64,000 nucleotides of DNA from NCBI RefSeq assembly GCF_002907375.1, contig NZ_MIYK01000017.1:30045-94044 (forward strand), in the 5' to 3' direction. The translations under genes and the position numbers were made by a program. Position 1 is the stretch's first letter. Every line of letters starts with the position of its first letter. Below are positions 8,176 to 16,766 of the stretch, piece by piece. Origin of the DNA: Fructilactobacillus lindneri DSM 20690 = JCM 11027. GTDB lineage: Bacteria; Bacillota; Bacilli; Lactobacillales; Lactobacillaceae. A model generated the notes under the pieces. The model made no database searches. It was not told where the DNA came from and was given only the letters and a program-made list of their open reading frames with translations.

Positions 8176-8492
8176 ATTACCACCGTCCGATCCGATGTAT
8201 TACGAACATCGTCTTTTTTATCACCAATTAAAAAGTGCATACTGTTATATTGTTTTTCTGTCACCATTAAAGTTTGAATTAATCCTTTAGCTGGTAAAAA
8301 AGTTCTAATTCGATTTTCAGTAAATTTAGCAGATTGTTTGCTAACACAAACTCGAGCATAAACTGAGTATTGAATCATTAAAAATCCTTCATTTATTAAT
8401 TCTTTACGAAATTTGCGATAATTTCGTCTTTCTTCACTTGTATCAACAGGCAAATCAAACATTACTATTAATCTCATTACGCGATATCTCAT
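8172..8492 (-). CDS. cas2: CRISPR-associated endonuclease Cas2
   Basis: 106 residues. Ferredoxin-like fold with the metal-binding Asp in VMFDLPVDT, followed by EERRNYRKFRKELINEGF and the QYSVYARV strand. The start MRYRVMRLIVMFDLP resembles the Streptococcus pyogenes Cas2 start, so the 5-codon extension is kept; AGGAG directly abuts it, and an internal ATG at 8477 is the alternative. Overlaps cas1 by 38 bases. Structural partner of Cas1 in the spacer integrase. Confidence 0.93.
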   Translation of the reverse strand: MRYRVMRLIVMFDLPVDTSEERRNYRKFRKELINEGFLMIQYSVYARVCVSKQSAKFTENRIRTFLPAKGLIQTLMVTEKQYNSMHFLIGDKKDDVRNTSDRTVVI

Positions 8493-9360
8493 CTCCTAAT
8501 TCCACCTCAATCTTTACTTCGTCTTTTTCACCATTTAAATATTTTATACAATTAGCAACATGAGTCTTTAAGGCATTCCGTAAAATTGTTCTCTTACCAT
8601 TGAATTTTATTTCTAGATTAAATAAATCTATTAATCCTATTTTAATGTCAGATGAAAGCTCTTTAATTTCTTGTTCACTAACCCACCAATCGATAATTGG
8701 ACGAAATGGTTCCATTAAATCAGAACCAAGATTAAACTGATTTTCATCATTTTTATGATGAATTCCTAATTGAGTTAAACATCCATTAGTAACAATATTT
8801 CGATTAACAAATGATAATAAAATGGAATATCCATAATTCAAAGCAGCGTTATATGGATTAAATGTTCTTCGCTCAAAGCCTTCTTCAAATAATAATGGAA
8901 AATATTTTCTAGCAACGACTGCTTCTCTATTCGTAAGATCATCAATTTCAATTTTTCGAAATTCATAATCTAAATCTTCAGTGTTAATTCTTTTCTTTTG
9001 CAAAATTTCAATTTGCATTTTAATTTTTTCAGTAACAATCCAAGTCCATAAAAGTTCTTTCCTACTTTTATCCCATTCAAATTGTTTATGTAATAATGAA
9101 ACGCTCCGATTATTTGGCATATAATCAACGGTTTCACAAACTGGCTCCCCAGTTGTATCTGAAAAAACTACGCTTACCGACATTTTTGCTAATTCACTAA
9201 TTGCTCGTGAAGTAATTACTGCTTGAGTTGTACTAATCATTAATATCTCAATATCATCAATCGGTATTTCATTAATCGCAGCATTCGTTTGAACGATAAT
9301 CCTTCTTCCTGAATATGATATTTTTGCATGCTGAGTAACTACTACTGTTCTCCATCCCAT
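8455..9360 (-). CDS. cas1: CRISPR-associated endonuclease/integrase Cas1
   Basis: 301 residues, usual type II length. Begins MGWRTVVVTQHAKISYSGRR, as type II Cas1 does. Metal ligands are in the helical domain: Glu in AVVARKYFP context, His in LTQLGIHHKN, and Asp/Glu in FNLGSDLMEPFRP. Catalyses insertion of new spacers at the leader-repeat junction with Cas2. It lies ~200 bases from cas9, the gap being occupied by the oppositely oriented tracrRNA gene. Confidence 0.95.
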   Translation of the reverse strand: MGWRTVVVTQHAKISYSGRRIIVQTNAAINEIPIDDIEILMISTTQAVITSRAISELAKMSVSVVFSDTTGEPVCETVDYMPNNRSVSLLHKQFEWDKSRKELLWTWIVTEKIKMQIEILQKKRINTEDLDYEFRKIEIDDLTNREAVVARKYFPLLFEEGFERRTFNPYNAALNYGYSILLSFVNRNIVTNGCLTQLGIHHKNDENQFNLGSDLMEPFRPIIDWWVSEQEIKELSSDIKIGLIDLFNLEIKFNGKRTILRNALKTHVANCIKYLNGEKDEVKIEVELGDEISRNEINSNV

Positions 9361-9372
9361 ACGATGTTCTCC

Positions 9373-9401
9373 TTGACTTTTTAACTAATAATAGTTATAT
9401 T
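9373..9401 (+). promoter_or_regulatory. tracrRNA promoter
   Basis: TTGACT (9373-9378), 17-base spacer, TATATT (9396-9401) on the plus strand. Predicted start near 9408, about 20 bases before the anti-repeat. The -35 overlaps the cas1 ribosome site on the opposite strand. Confidence 0.75.
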
Positions 9402-9407
9402 TATTTT

Positions 9408-9556
9408 GTTGGTTGGAATGCCAACATTTTAATCTCATTAGAATGACGTACTGAGTTAAAATCAAACAAAGCCTTATGCTGAGTTTTATCTTTTGAGCCC
9501 TTAAGGGCCATACATATACAAAAGACAGCTATCAATTATCTGATAGCTGTCTTTTT
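9408..9556 (+). ncRNA. tracrRNA
   Basis: Anti-repeat at about 9429-9461 (starts AATCTCATTAGAATGACGTAC, read from TTTTAATCTC onward). It pairs with the crRNA repeat along its length, with a bulge of AA (crRNA) against TGAG (tracrRNA), then UUAAAA against the repeat's UUUUA. Downstream come a small nexus-type hairpin (AAGC-CTTAT-GCT), a GCCC-TTAA-GGGC hairpin and a terminator with 11-bp stem and T5 ending just before the cas9 stop codon. Order and spacing match lactobacillar Cas9 tracrRNAs. A 6-bp stem TGTTGG/CCAACA sits at its 5' end. It directs crRNA maturation by RNase III and binds Cas9. Confidence 0.93.
9524..9556 (+). terminator. tracrRNA terminator
   Basis: Perfect 11-bp stem GACAGCTATCA (9524-9534) with 9541-9551, loop ATTATC, T5. 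Also the last hairpin of the Cas9-bound RNA. Confidence 0.92.
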
Positions 9557-9560
9557 CATT

Positions 9561-12500
9561 TTACAAATCAGAAATTTTAACTTTTCTTGAAAATAAACCT
9601 GTTGGTGATTGATAAATAAATTTTGCATTTTCACTTAATTTAATTCCAGCATTACCGCTAAAAAATCTACCAAAACTTGGAGATAGACCAATAGAAGATA
9701 GATTAGACCTAGAAGCATTTGCATGTAAACCTAGTAATAAATCATTTATTATTTTTAACATACGATCTTTATCATTAATTTCTTCAAACTTAGCTTTTGT
9801 TTCATCTGAATTCTCAACTTCATACATTTTCATATATTTACAAATATCATCAATAATTTCATTAAAAATAATAATTAAATCATTCTTACTAATTACATTA
9901 ATGTTTTTAGATAAAATTTTCAGTGATTTATCAGATAAAATTAATTGCTGAGCATTTTGTCTATCTCCACTCCCAGAAATTGTAAACAACTCATCACCAT
10001 CAATTACTAATTGATTAAGAAATATTTTTTCTGATAAGATATCAAATTTATTTGAATCATCTTTAATTATAAAATTTCTTATAAATTGCTTAGCGTTTGC
10101 CTGCCTATTCAATTTATCAATATACAGTAAGGGAATTTTGATAATCTTGTTTTCAATTTTATTCTTTTTAAATACTTTAATTAAAGAAACATAAGCTCCT
10201 GTTTCTGAAGAATATCCACCATAAATATCACTTGACCTATTTTCTTTTGGATTAATTAAATTTTTCATCTTACCATGGGAGGGATATAAAGTTTGTTTAA
10301 ACAAATTGCCATGATTGGTTTCCAATTCTTTAGTAACCAACATTTTCTTAAAGTGATAGACATTTTTCATATAACCTAATAAAGCATCCGTATCTTTAGC
10401 AATTTTTCCATCTTCTTCATTTAATTGATGAGCTTGTTCAAACTTATAAATCAGATTAAATGATTTCAAATTATCAATTTCAGTTTTAGCAAAATCACCA
10501 TACACAAAATATGGTTTTAACTTAGGATATTGTTGTAAGAGCCAATTCCCTACAAAGGCAGCTAAATATGCATCAAACGCATGATGATAATCATTAACAT
10601 TTCGGTTCTTATAAAAATTAAATTTTTCTCGCATATGGTGAGTTAAGTTAGCTTTAACTGTCACAATGTTAGTTCCATTTTCTTCAGAATAACGGTTATG
10701 GAGTATTTCAGCAGCTAATTTAATCACTTGTCTTGTTTCGACTAACTGACGATTAATAAAACGTCCTTGATTATTAAATTTACTAATTGAGTTAGGAGTA
10801 AGCGTTAAATTATAGTATTTTTTATTACTAATTAAATGTAATTCTTTCAAATGTTTCCAAAAATTATGCATTTTAGAACCAAAAAATTCACCCGGCAAGT
10901 TATCCTTTTTAATTTGATTATTTATCTTAGAAGTAAGAACCCGATTGTCTAAAGAATTATCTAAAATAAATGATTGTGGCAAAATATGATCAATTTGATA
11001 ATTAGATAGATTATCAATATCTAAAGGTTCACCAGTATATAAATCTTTTCCCCCTTGGGTAAAATAGAGATATAAACGATCAGTAAATTTAGCTTTATCT
11101 TTAATCTTATCTTTTAATTCATCTTTAACATTATCGTCATCAAACCAACTATTAGTAATATCTTTATAAACCTTTTCTAATTGACGACTTCGAGAATTGG
11201 TTAAGCGATGGTCTTTAGAATCTTCACGAGCGAATTCCATCATAATATTAACTGGTTCATACCCAACAGCCCTAATGATGTCATCAACAACTAAAATGAC
11301 TTGTCGGATAGCTTTTTTATTTTGTGGAGATGTATACAAATTATTAATAATATCTTTTAAATCTTTTTCTTCTAAATGAGCGCCATTGTGTTCTGCTATG
11401 GCTTGCTTAAATGAATTTTGATTTACAATTTGCATAAAGTCTTGCTTTGAATCCCACAAAAGGTCAATAATACGCTGACCATTATCATCAACTAAATCGG
11501 CAAGTAATTTTTTAGATAGTTTACCCCAACCTTGGTAACGAAGTTTAACTACTTGTTTACGTTGGTCTTCGGTAAGCCATTTAATCTCTTTAAGTTTTAA
11601 AGCAAAGATATGCTGATCTTCAAAAATAGTCGACCATTCAATTATTTTTTCAAAATCTTCTTTTCTATCAATATCATCTAACTCATCGCCAAATATTTTA
11701 GCTAAATCAATGTATGTTGATAGACCATTATTCATATTTTTTTGGTCTGTTGTTCCCGTTATTTCTGGTGCATAAGGATAATCACCTTTAATCACTAGAG
11801 CATCCGCAATTTTTTTCAATGAGACACGTTTAGTTTGTTTCATAACATGCTCATAAACATATTGCTTTTGTTCGGGTGTAATTGGTTGTTTATTAATTTT
11901 TAAATTATTCAATTCATTTAAAACTACAAACTTTTGGTATAACAAACTATTCTTGGGTAAAACTGGCTCACCAATTAAATATGTATCAGTTGTAGTCATT
12001 CTAGTAATGAACTTAGTCGCCGTTTCAGTTCGGTCAACCTTTTTATCAAAGTTCCAAGGAGTAATTTCTTCTTTTTTAAGTTTATCTGAAATATTATCAT
12101 TCTTAATCATCCAGGCAAACTTACCGTTATTACTCTGATTATTTTCAGTGGCTTTCACCATCGGACCCACATAATAAGGAACTCGGAAAGCAACTAATTC
12201 ATCAAGTTTATATTTAGCTTGTCGACTACGTTTTTCATTAGGATTTAATTCAGCCAGAAAGGGATAATAATGCTTTTGACTTTCAATAATTTTATCCAAC
12301 TCTTGTTGTTGTAATTGATGTGGAATTGCACCGTTTTCTTTAGAACGTTGCTTTGGTAAAAAATAATCATGTTCCAATAAATCATTTATTTTCTTTGAGG
12401 TTTCTGAATTATCTAAATTCTTTTGAATTCGTTTTCTTAAATCTTCAAAAGAAATTTTTTTATTATTTTCACCATCAATATAAGCTGAATAGGCAGCTTT

Positions 12501-13586
12501 TAATGCTTTAGCATGCTTTTTGTCAGAGTTATCAATAACCTGTTTCAACATGGTTAATTGTTCCTTATGATCATCATAACGATTAATCATCGCTTCAGAT
12601 AAAGTTTTAGCATTTTTATCAGTAACCGAGTTATTTAAAATATCAGATAAGTTTAAAGCAAAATAAAGTTCTTTTAAAATCAAAAGGATTTCCCCAGCTT
12701 CATCGGTCATTTGAGCTGATAATCCTTCAATTTTATCGTCAAAATCATCACTATTAAAAGTTAAGCTCCATTCTTTGGCATTTTCAGCATCAATCCCAAA
12801 AATAACATCAAATTTTGCTTTCATACCTAAAATAGCTTTTATTATTTCAGTGGTAACCTTTTTATTGTTTTTATCAGAATTTTTATCAATTGGAATGTAC
12901 AAAACTTTTGATAATTCTTTCTGCCGGTCATTTCTAGTTTTTGAATTGTCGCTAAGTTCTTTTACATATTTATTAGCATCTTCAGTAACCAATCGTAAGT
13001 CACGACCTTGATTTTCAAAAATACTATTTAAATCTTTAAAAGATTCTTCTAAATCAATTTTTCCACCTTTAAAATCTTGAACATTTGCTTGATTCAAAAA
13101 ATGACCACGATATTTAATAATATGATGCATTGCTAAATAAATTAATCTAATATCAAACTTCTTTTCTGGATGATCAATAATTGACTGTCGCAAGTGATAA
13201 ATAGTCTTATACTCATCATGAAAAGACTTATCATTTAAATTTCCATTATCAAATAAAATATTTCCAAACATAGTTTTGTTCGGATCTTTTGGTGAAACAT
13301 TTGATTGTTTCAATCTTGCAAAAAAGCTAGGATCAACTTTTGCAATTTTATCAGCAAAAATTTCGTTTAATAAACGCAACCGCCACTTTCTCCGGGATAA
13401 TCGTCTTCTTGTAGTTCTAAAACCACATCTTTCAGCCGCTGATTGTCCTTCTTTAAATAATCGAACACCAATTCCATTGTGTCCTTTAATATGTAATAAT
13501 TTATTTTCATTGTCAGTAACTGCCCAACCTACTGAATTAGTTCCAATATCTAACCCTATGTTATACGGTATTACTTTCTGTGTCAT
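9561..13586 (-). CDS. cas9: Cas9 RNA-guided endonuclease (type II-A)
   Basis: 1341 residues, typical large type II-A size. RuvC-I GLDIGTNSVGWA with Asp13; arginine-rich bridge helix TTRRRLSRRKWRLRLL near 60-75; RuvC-II IMMEFARE with Glu784; HNH core YQIDHILPQSF with Asp866-His867 and Asn downstream (NRVLTSKINN); RuvC-III YHHAFDAYLAA with His1002 and Asp1005. All nuclease residues are present, so the enzyme should cleave both strands. C-terminal PAM-interacting part ends SPTGLFSRKVKISDL. GGGAGG site 7 bases before ATG. First gene of the cas operon. The PAM cannot be read from sequence alone. Confidence 0.97.
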   Translation of the reverse strand: MTQKVIPYNIGLDIGTNSVGWAVTDNENKLLHIKGHNGIGVRLFKEGQSAAERCGFRTTRRRLSRRKWRLRLLNEIFADKIAKVDPSFFARLKQSNVSPKDPNKTMFGNILFDNGNLNDKSFHDEYKTIYHLRQSIIDHPEKKFDIRLIYLAMHHIIKYRGHFLNQANVQDFKGGKIDLEESFKDLNSIFENQGRDLRLVTEDANKYVKELSDNSKTRNDRQKELSKVLYIPIDKNSDKNNKKVTTEIIKAILGMKAKFDVIFGIDAENAKEWSLTFNSDDFDDKIEGLSAQMTDEAGEILLILKELYFALNLSDILNNSVTDKNAKTLSEAMINRYDDHKEQLTMLKQVIDNSDKKHAKALKAAYSAYIDGENNKKISFEDLRKRIQKNLDNSETSKKINDLLEHDYFLPKQRSKENGAIPHQLQQQELDKIIESQKHYYPFLAELNPNEKRSRQAKYKLDELVAFRVPYYVGPMVKATENNQSNNGKFAWMIKNDNISDKLKKEEITPWNFDKKVDRTETATKFITRMTTTDTYLIGEPVLPKNSLLYQKFVVLNELNNLKINKQPITPEQKQYVYEHVMKQTKRVSLKKIADALVIKGDYPYAPEITGTTDQKNMNNGLSTYIDLAKIFGDELDDIDRKEDFEKIIEWSTIFEDQHIFALKLKEIKWLTEDQRKQVVKLRYQGWGKLSKKLLADLVDDNGQRIIDLLWDSKQDFMQIVNQNSFKQAIAEHNGAHLEEKDLKDIINNLYTSPQNKKAIRQVILVVDDIIRAVGYEPVNIMMEFAREDSKDHRLTNSRSRQLEKVYKDITNSWFDDDNVKDELKDKIKDKAKFTDRLYLYFTQGGKDLYTGEPLDIDNLSNYQIDHILPQSFILDNSLDNRVLTSKINNQIKKDNLPGEFFGSKMHNFWKHLKELHLISNKKYYNLTLTPNSISKFNNQGRFINRQLVETRQVIKLAAEILHNRYSEENGTNIVTVKANLTHHMREKFNFYKNRNVNDYHHAFDAYLAAFVGNWLLQQYPKLKPYFVYGDFAKTEIDNLKSFNLIYKFEQAHQLNEEDGKIAKDTDALLGYMKNVYHFKKMLVTKELETNHGNLFKQTLYPSHGKMKNLINPKENRSSDIYGGYSSETGAYVSLIKVFKKNKIENKIIKIPLLYIDKLNRQANAKQFIRNFIIKDDSNKFDILSEKIFLNQLVIDGDELFTISGSGDRQNAQQLILSDKSLKILSKNINVISKNDLIIIFNEIIDDICKYMKMYEVENSDETKAKFEEINDKDRMLKIINDLLLGLHANASRSNLSSIGLSPSFGRFFSGNAGIKLSENAKFIYQSPTGLFSRKVKISDL

Positions 13587-13614
13587 GACGACCTCCCAAA
13601 AGATTAATACCGTT

Positions 13615-13643
13615 ATTATAACATTTACAATTTATTACACCAA
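13615..13643 (-). promoter_or_regulatory. Promoter of the cas operon
   Basis: On the minus strand TTGGTG (13638-13643), 17 bases, perfect TATAAT (13615-13620); predicted start near 13608, 22 bases before the cas9 ATG. Shares a 121-base divergent region with the HELGH protein gene. Confidence 0.7.
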
Positions 13644-13707
13644 TATTCCAATAAAACGATACATCCATGCAATAATAAAACTATTCCTATAAACGAGAGG
13701 TCCACCA

Positions 13708-14559
13708 ATGACATCTACAACTATTTATCAACTAACCTGGCAAACTTTCCAACTTTTCTTATTATTATCAGTCTCTTTGATTGGTTTGCCACTCTTGACC
13801 GGATTTTTAACTGCCAAATTAGGTAAATTCACGCAAGGAACCTTAGTTAGAGGATTCACTGACAAAGCACAATACTGGCTCGGCGGCTTAGGTGTCATCA
13901 TTCATGAACTTGGCCATCTATTTTTTTCATTGTTATTTTTCCATCGAATCAAAAAGCTGACTCTTTTAAATTTTTCCCATCGCGAAGACGGCTCGCTTGG
14001 AAGCGTAATAACATCTCATGACAAGGGTAACTGGTATCAAGCAGTCGGAAACTTTTTCATTGGATTAGCTCCAATGTTTAGCGGGATTTTCGTCATTTGG
14101 TTACTACTAAAATTCTTATGTCATCCATTTTATTCGGTTATTTCAGTTCCTCCACTTCTGAACCAAAATTTTTCTATTATAAATTATGTAGATTTTGCTT
14201 TAAAAACTGCTTATGGATGGCTAACTAATATTTTTACAGCTTTTCTAACTTGTGGCTTGGTAAATCAAATTATACTATTAATCCTGATTGGTTTAATCAG
14301 TACCACGACCTTTAGCCTTTCCAATGCCGACCTCAAAAGTTCGCTGCAAGGTGCAAAAGTTTATCTAATATTAGTTCTCGTTTTAGCAATCATTGCCAGC
14401 ATCATTCTTTATTATCGTCCTGACCTAAACTATTTTTTGAATCACTTTGTGTTGCTAAGCATCGCATTTTGGTTAGTCTTATTTATTTTAATCAGTGTCT
14501 GTCTATTAATTAGCTGGTTAGAAATGAAGCTTATTATATGTATTTTTCATCTTTTTTAG
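13708..14559 (+). CDS. Integral membrane protein with HELGH zinc-protease motif (M50-like)
   Basis: 283 residues, about six membrane helices. GVIIHELGHLFFSLLF near residue 68-83 places the zinc motif HExxH within a membrane segment, as in site-2 proteases. No clear second LDG-type zinc ligand or PDZ domain was identified, so peptidase activity is uncertain. The middle of the protein alternates long hydrophobic helices with short loops. GAGAGG lies 7 bases before the ATG. Divergent from cas9 and followed by a small secreted protein with its own promoter. Confidence 0.6.
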   Translation: MTSTTIYQLTWQTFQLFLLLSVSLIGLPLLTGFLTAKLGKFTQGTLVRGFTDKAQYWLGGLGVIIHELGHLFFSLLFFHRIKKLTLLNFSHREDGSLGSVITSHDKGNWYQAVGNFFIGLAPMFSGIFVIWLLLKFLCHPFYSVISVPPLLNQNFSIINYVDFALKTAYGWLTNIFTAFLTCGLVNQIILLILIGLISTTTFSLSNADLKSSLQGAKVYLILVLVLAIIASIILYYRPDLNYFLNHFVLLSIAFWLVLFILISVCLLISWLEMKLIICIFHLF

Positions 14560-14591
14560 CATCATTAATGATTTAATATTTGCTATAAAAC

Positions 14592-14610
14592 AACAAAATT
14601 TTGTTATAAT
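14592..14610 (+). promoter_or_regulatory. Promoter -10 with overlapping palindrome
   Basis: TATAAT at 14605-14610 overlaps the end of a perfect 14-bp palindrome AACAAAATTTTGTT (14592-14605). Transcription would begin ~35 bases before the secreted protein start. The palindrome could be an operator. Confidence 0.5.
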
Positions 14611-14649
14611 GTGCCTAACGATTTAATTCTATTTTAATGAGGTGAAATC

Positions 14650-15066
14650 ATGAAAAAGAAAGTTTTATTAACAATCCTTAGTGCTAGTACCATTGCACTA
14701 ACGGGGGTTTCAACTGCAACTCTTAGCCAACCTAATGTGCAAGCCTCAACTAAATCATTTTCAAAAGAGGTTCAAGGTAAATGGAATAATCAAGCTGGAG
14801 ATACTTTTAAAATCAAAGATTCTAAGGCTACTTTGAAGGTCAAACATGGTAACAAAAAAGGGATATATAAATTTAAAGTAAAAGAAAAAACTAAAAACGG
14901 TTATCAATTAAAAGCCGATGGCAAAAAATTAGATAAATCCAATGAATATTCATTAACCACGTCACAAAGCGGATTAATGCAATTTAACTATGGCAAACAA
15001 ACAATCCAATTTGATAATGGTTCAATGCGAGTAAAAGAAACCAGTAAAAGTACTAGTACAAATTAA
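14650..15066 (+). CDS. Small secreted protein, unknown function
   Basis: 138 residues with a clear signal peptide: MKKKVLLTILSAS, hydrophobic core, and cleavage after VQA near residue 32. The mature part is lysine-rich and beta-strand-like (repeated KxKVK and YxFxxK patterns), resembling the small secreted lipocalin-like or DUF-type domains of lactobacilli, but no family is recognised. Ends with a Ser/Thr tail. Strong GAGGTG site. Single-gene transcript with own promoter and terminator. Confidence 0.7.
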   Translation: MKKKVLLTILSASTIALTGVSTATLSQPNVQASTKSFSKEVQGKWNNQAGDTFKIKDSKATLKVKHGNKKGIYKFKVKEKTKNGYQLKADGKKLDKSNEYSLTTSQSGLMQFNYGKQTIQFDNGSMRVKETSKSTSTN

Positions 15067-15080
15067 ATAACGTTTCATCC

Positions 15081-15117
15081 AAAAAGATCTTGATGACGAC
15101 ATCATCAAGATCTTTTT
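15081..15117. terminator. Bidirectional terminator
   Basis: Perfect 16-bp stem (15081-15096 with 15102-15117), loop CGACA, A5 and T5 inside the arms. Serves the secreted protein and ecfT. Confidence 0.9.
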
Positions 15118-15913
15118 AAATACAAAATATTAATATAAAACCACAAAATCCAATCATTACACCAATTAAAGCTAAGCTATCAAATTTACTCCATTTCAAT
15201 TGACGTAAATGAGTCCGTTTTTTACCATCCGTATAACCCCGCAAAATCATAGACGATGCCAACTGTTCTGCGCGCCGAAAAACATTCATAAATAATGGCA
15301 CAAAGATCGCCACACTACTCTTGATTCGACTAAAAATCGACTGTTTCTGAAAGTCGATGCCACGTGCTTTTTGCGCATTTTTAATGTTAGTAACTTCATC
15401 AGTTAAAGTTGGTACAAACCGTAAGCCAATTGCCGCTACCAAACCAATATCATCAAGATTTACGCCTACAAATTTTAACGGATAGCAAATTCCCTGAATT
15501 GTTTGAGCAATATCCGCTGGATCAGTCGTCATTAAATAGATGGTTAAAACTACAATCGCAATTAAAAATCTGAAAAAGGCCAGCGTTGCAATATGAATCC
15601 CAAAACTAGAAATTGTAAAAATGCCCCAATGCCAGTAAACTTGACCACCTTTGCTAAACAATACTTGAATTATTGAGGTTAATAAGATTATATAAATGAA
15701 AAATTTAGTTCCTTTAAGAAAAAATTTCCAACCGACTTTAGACATTCGAATCAGCAATCCACAAATTACCAGTAAAATCACAAAACCAATCCAACTATGA
15801 TTAACAAAACTAGCAATGATTAATAACACAGCCGTAATTAATTTTAGAAGCGGATTTAATCGGTAAATTAAAGTCGTCCCTGGCAGATATTGACCAAAAA
15901 TAAACTTATTCAT
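15116..15913 (-). CDS. ecfT: ECF transporter transmembrane subunit EcfT
   Basis: 265 residues. N-terminal FGQYLPGTTLIYRLNPLLKL is the family start. The two coupling helices with Ala-Arg-Gly type motifs are seen as AQKARGID (near 175) and ASSMILRGYTDG (near 222). Forms the scaffold joining the two ATPases to exchangeable S components for vitamin uptake. Its ATG overlaps the ecfA2 stop by 8 bases. Confidence 0.93.
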   Translation of the reverse strand: MNKFIFGQYLPGTTLIYRLNPLLKLITAVLLIIASFVNHSWIGFVILLVICGLLIRMSKVGWKFFLKGTKFFIYIILLTSIIQVLFSKGGQVYWHWGIFTISSFGIHIATLAFFRFLIAIVVLTIYLMTTDPADIAQTIQGICYPLKFVGVNLDDIGLVAAIGLRFVPTLTDEVTNIKNAQKARGIDFQKQSIFSRIKSSVAIFVPLFMNVFRRAEQLASSMILRGYTDGKKRTHLRQLKWSKFDSLALIGVMIGFCGFILIFCI

Positions 15914-16766
15914 ACTGGTCTCCTTTCTGCCCGAATTGCTTTACTAAAGTTTTAATTAACTCATTTTTAGTAATTGGCAATTCATTATTAAATTGGCGGC
16001 TTTTCATTAATTTTAGATAAAATTGGGATGCTTCGGGTAATTCCACTAATGATTGTGAATCCGAAAATAACTCGCGCGGAGTTTCATCGGCAATCACTTT
16101 TCCATTTTTCATTACCAACACTTGATCTGCAAATTCAGCCACATTTTCCATCGAATGCGTCACCATAATAATGGTCATCCCACGTTCTGTTTGTAACTTT
16201 TTCAACAGCTGCATCAAGTTTTGATTCCCAGCTGGGTCTAAGCCGGCACTCGGCTCATCTAAAACCAAAACTTCAGGTTCACAAGCCAATACTCCTGCTA
16301 GTGCAACCCGCCGCATTTGTCCTCCAGATAGTTCAAAGGGTGATTGTTCAAATAAGGATGCTTGAATTCCAACTTCAGCCAACCATTTTTCTGCTAACTC
16401 CTTAGCTTCATTTTCTGATTTACCAAAGTTAAGCGGACCAAACATCACATCTTTTAAAACCGTTTCAGCAAATAATTGATTTTCGGGAAATTGAAATACC
16501 ATTCCAACGTTTTTACGCACCTGTTTTAATTGTTTAGCTTTAGTCCGATTAGTAATTACCTGATCCCCAACCGTAACTTCCCCAGTAGTTGGCAATTCCA
16601 GCCCATTCAACAGTTTAATCAGCGTTGATTTTCCACTACCGGTTTTACCAACTACTGCAGTAAACTTGCCAGTCGGAAAAGCTAAATTAATATCCTGCAA
16701 CGCGGTAAATTCTAATGGACTATTTAAAGAATAGGTATAACCAACGTGTTTTAATTTAATTTCCAT
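15906..16766 (-). CDS. ecfA2: ECF transporter ATPase EcfA2
   Basis: 286 residues. Walker A GKTGSGKSTL near 40, Q-loop FQFPENQLF near 92, signature LSGGQMRR near 147, Walker B VLVLDEPSAGLDPAG. The variant A-loop/long C-terminal extension (about residues 230-286) is normal for EcfA2. Pairs with EcfA1 to power vitamin uptake. Overlaps ecfA1 by 16 bases. Confidence 0.93.
   Translation of the reverse strand: MEIKLKHVGYTYSLNSPLEFTALQDINLAFPTGKFTAVVGKTGSGKSTLIKLLNGLELPTTGEVTVGDQVITNRTKAKQLKQVRKNVGMVFQFPENQLFAETVLKDVMFGPLNFGKSENEAKELAEKWLAEVGIQASLFEQSPFELSGGQMRRVALAGVLACEPEVLVLDEPSAGLDPAGNQNLMQLLKKLQTERGMTIIMVTHSMENVAEFADQVLVMKNGKVIADETPRELFSDSQSLVELPEASQFYLKLMKSRQFNNELPITKNELIKTLVKQFGQKGDQYE

Noticed and set aside
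9360..9461. A natural single-guide (long-form) tracrRNA that would repress the cas promoter, hinted by TTTTAACT at 9380-9387 that can pair with AGTTAAAA of the anti-repeat
   Set aside because: The sequence that would act as guide (ending CTCCTTGAC) has no match in the cas9 promoter region at 13587-13707, so there is no support for autoregulation of this kind. TTGGAAT occurs in both regions but is too short.
13276..13692. 138-codon plus-strand frame antisense to the cas9 start
   Set aside because: It is complementary to conserved Cas9 coding sequence; no ribosome site or family match.
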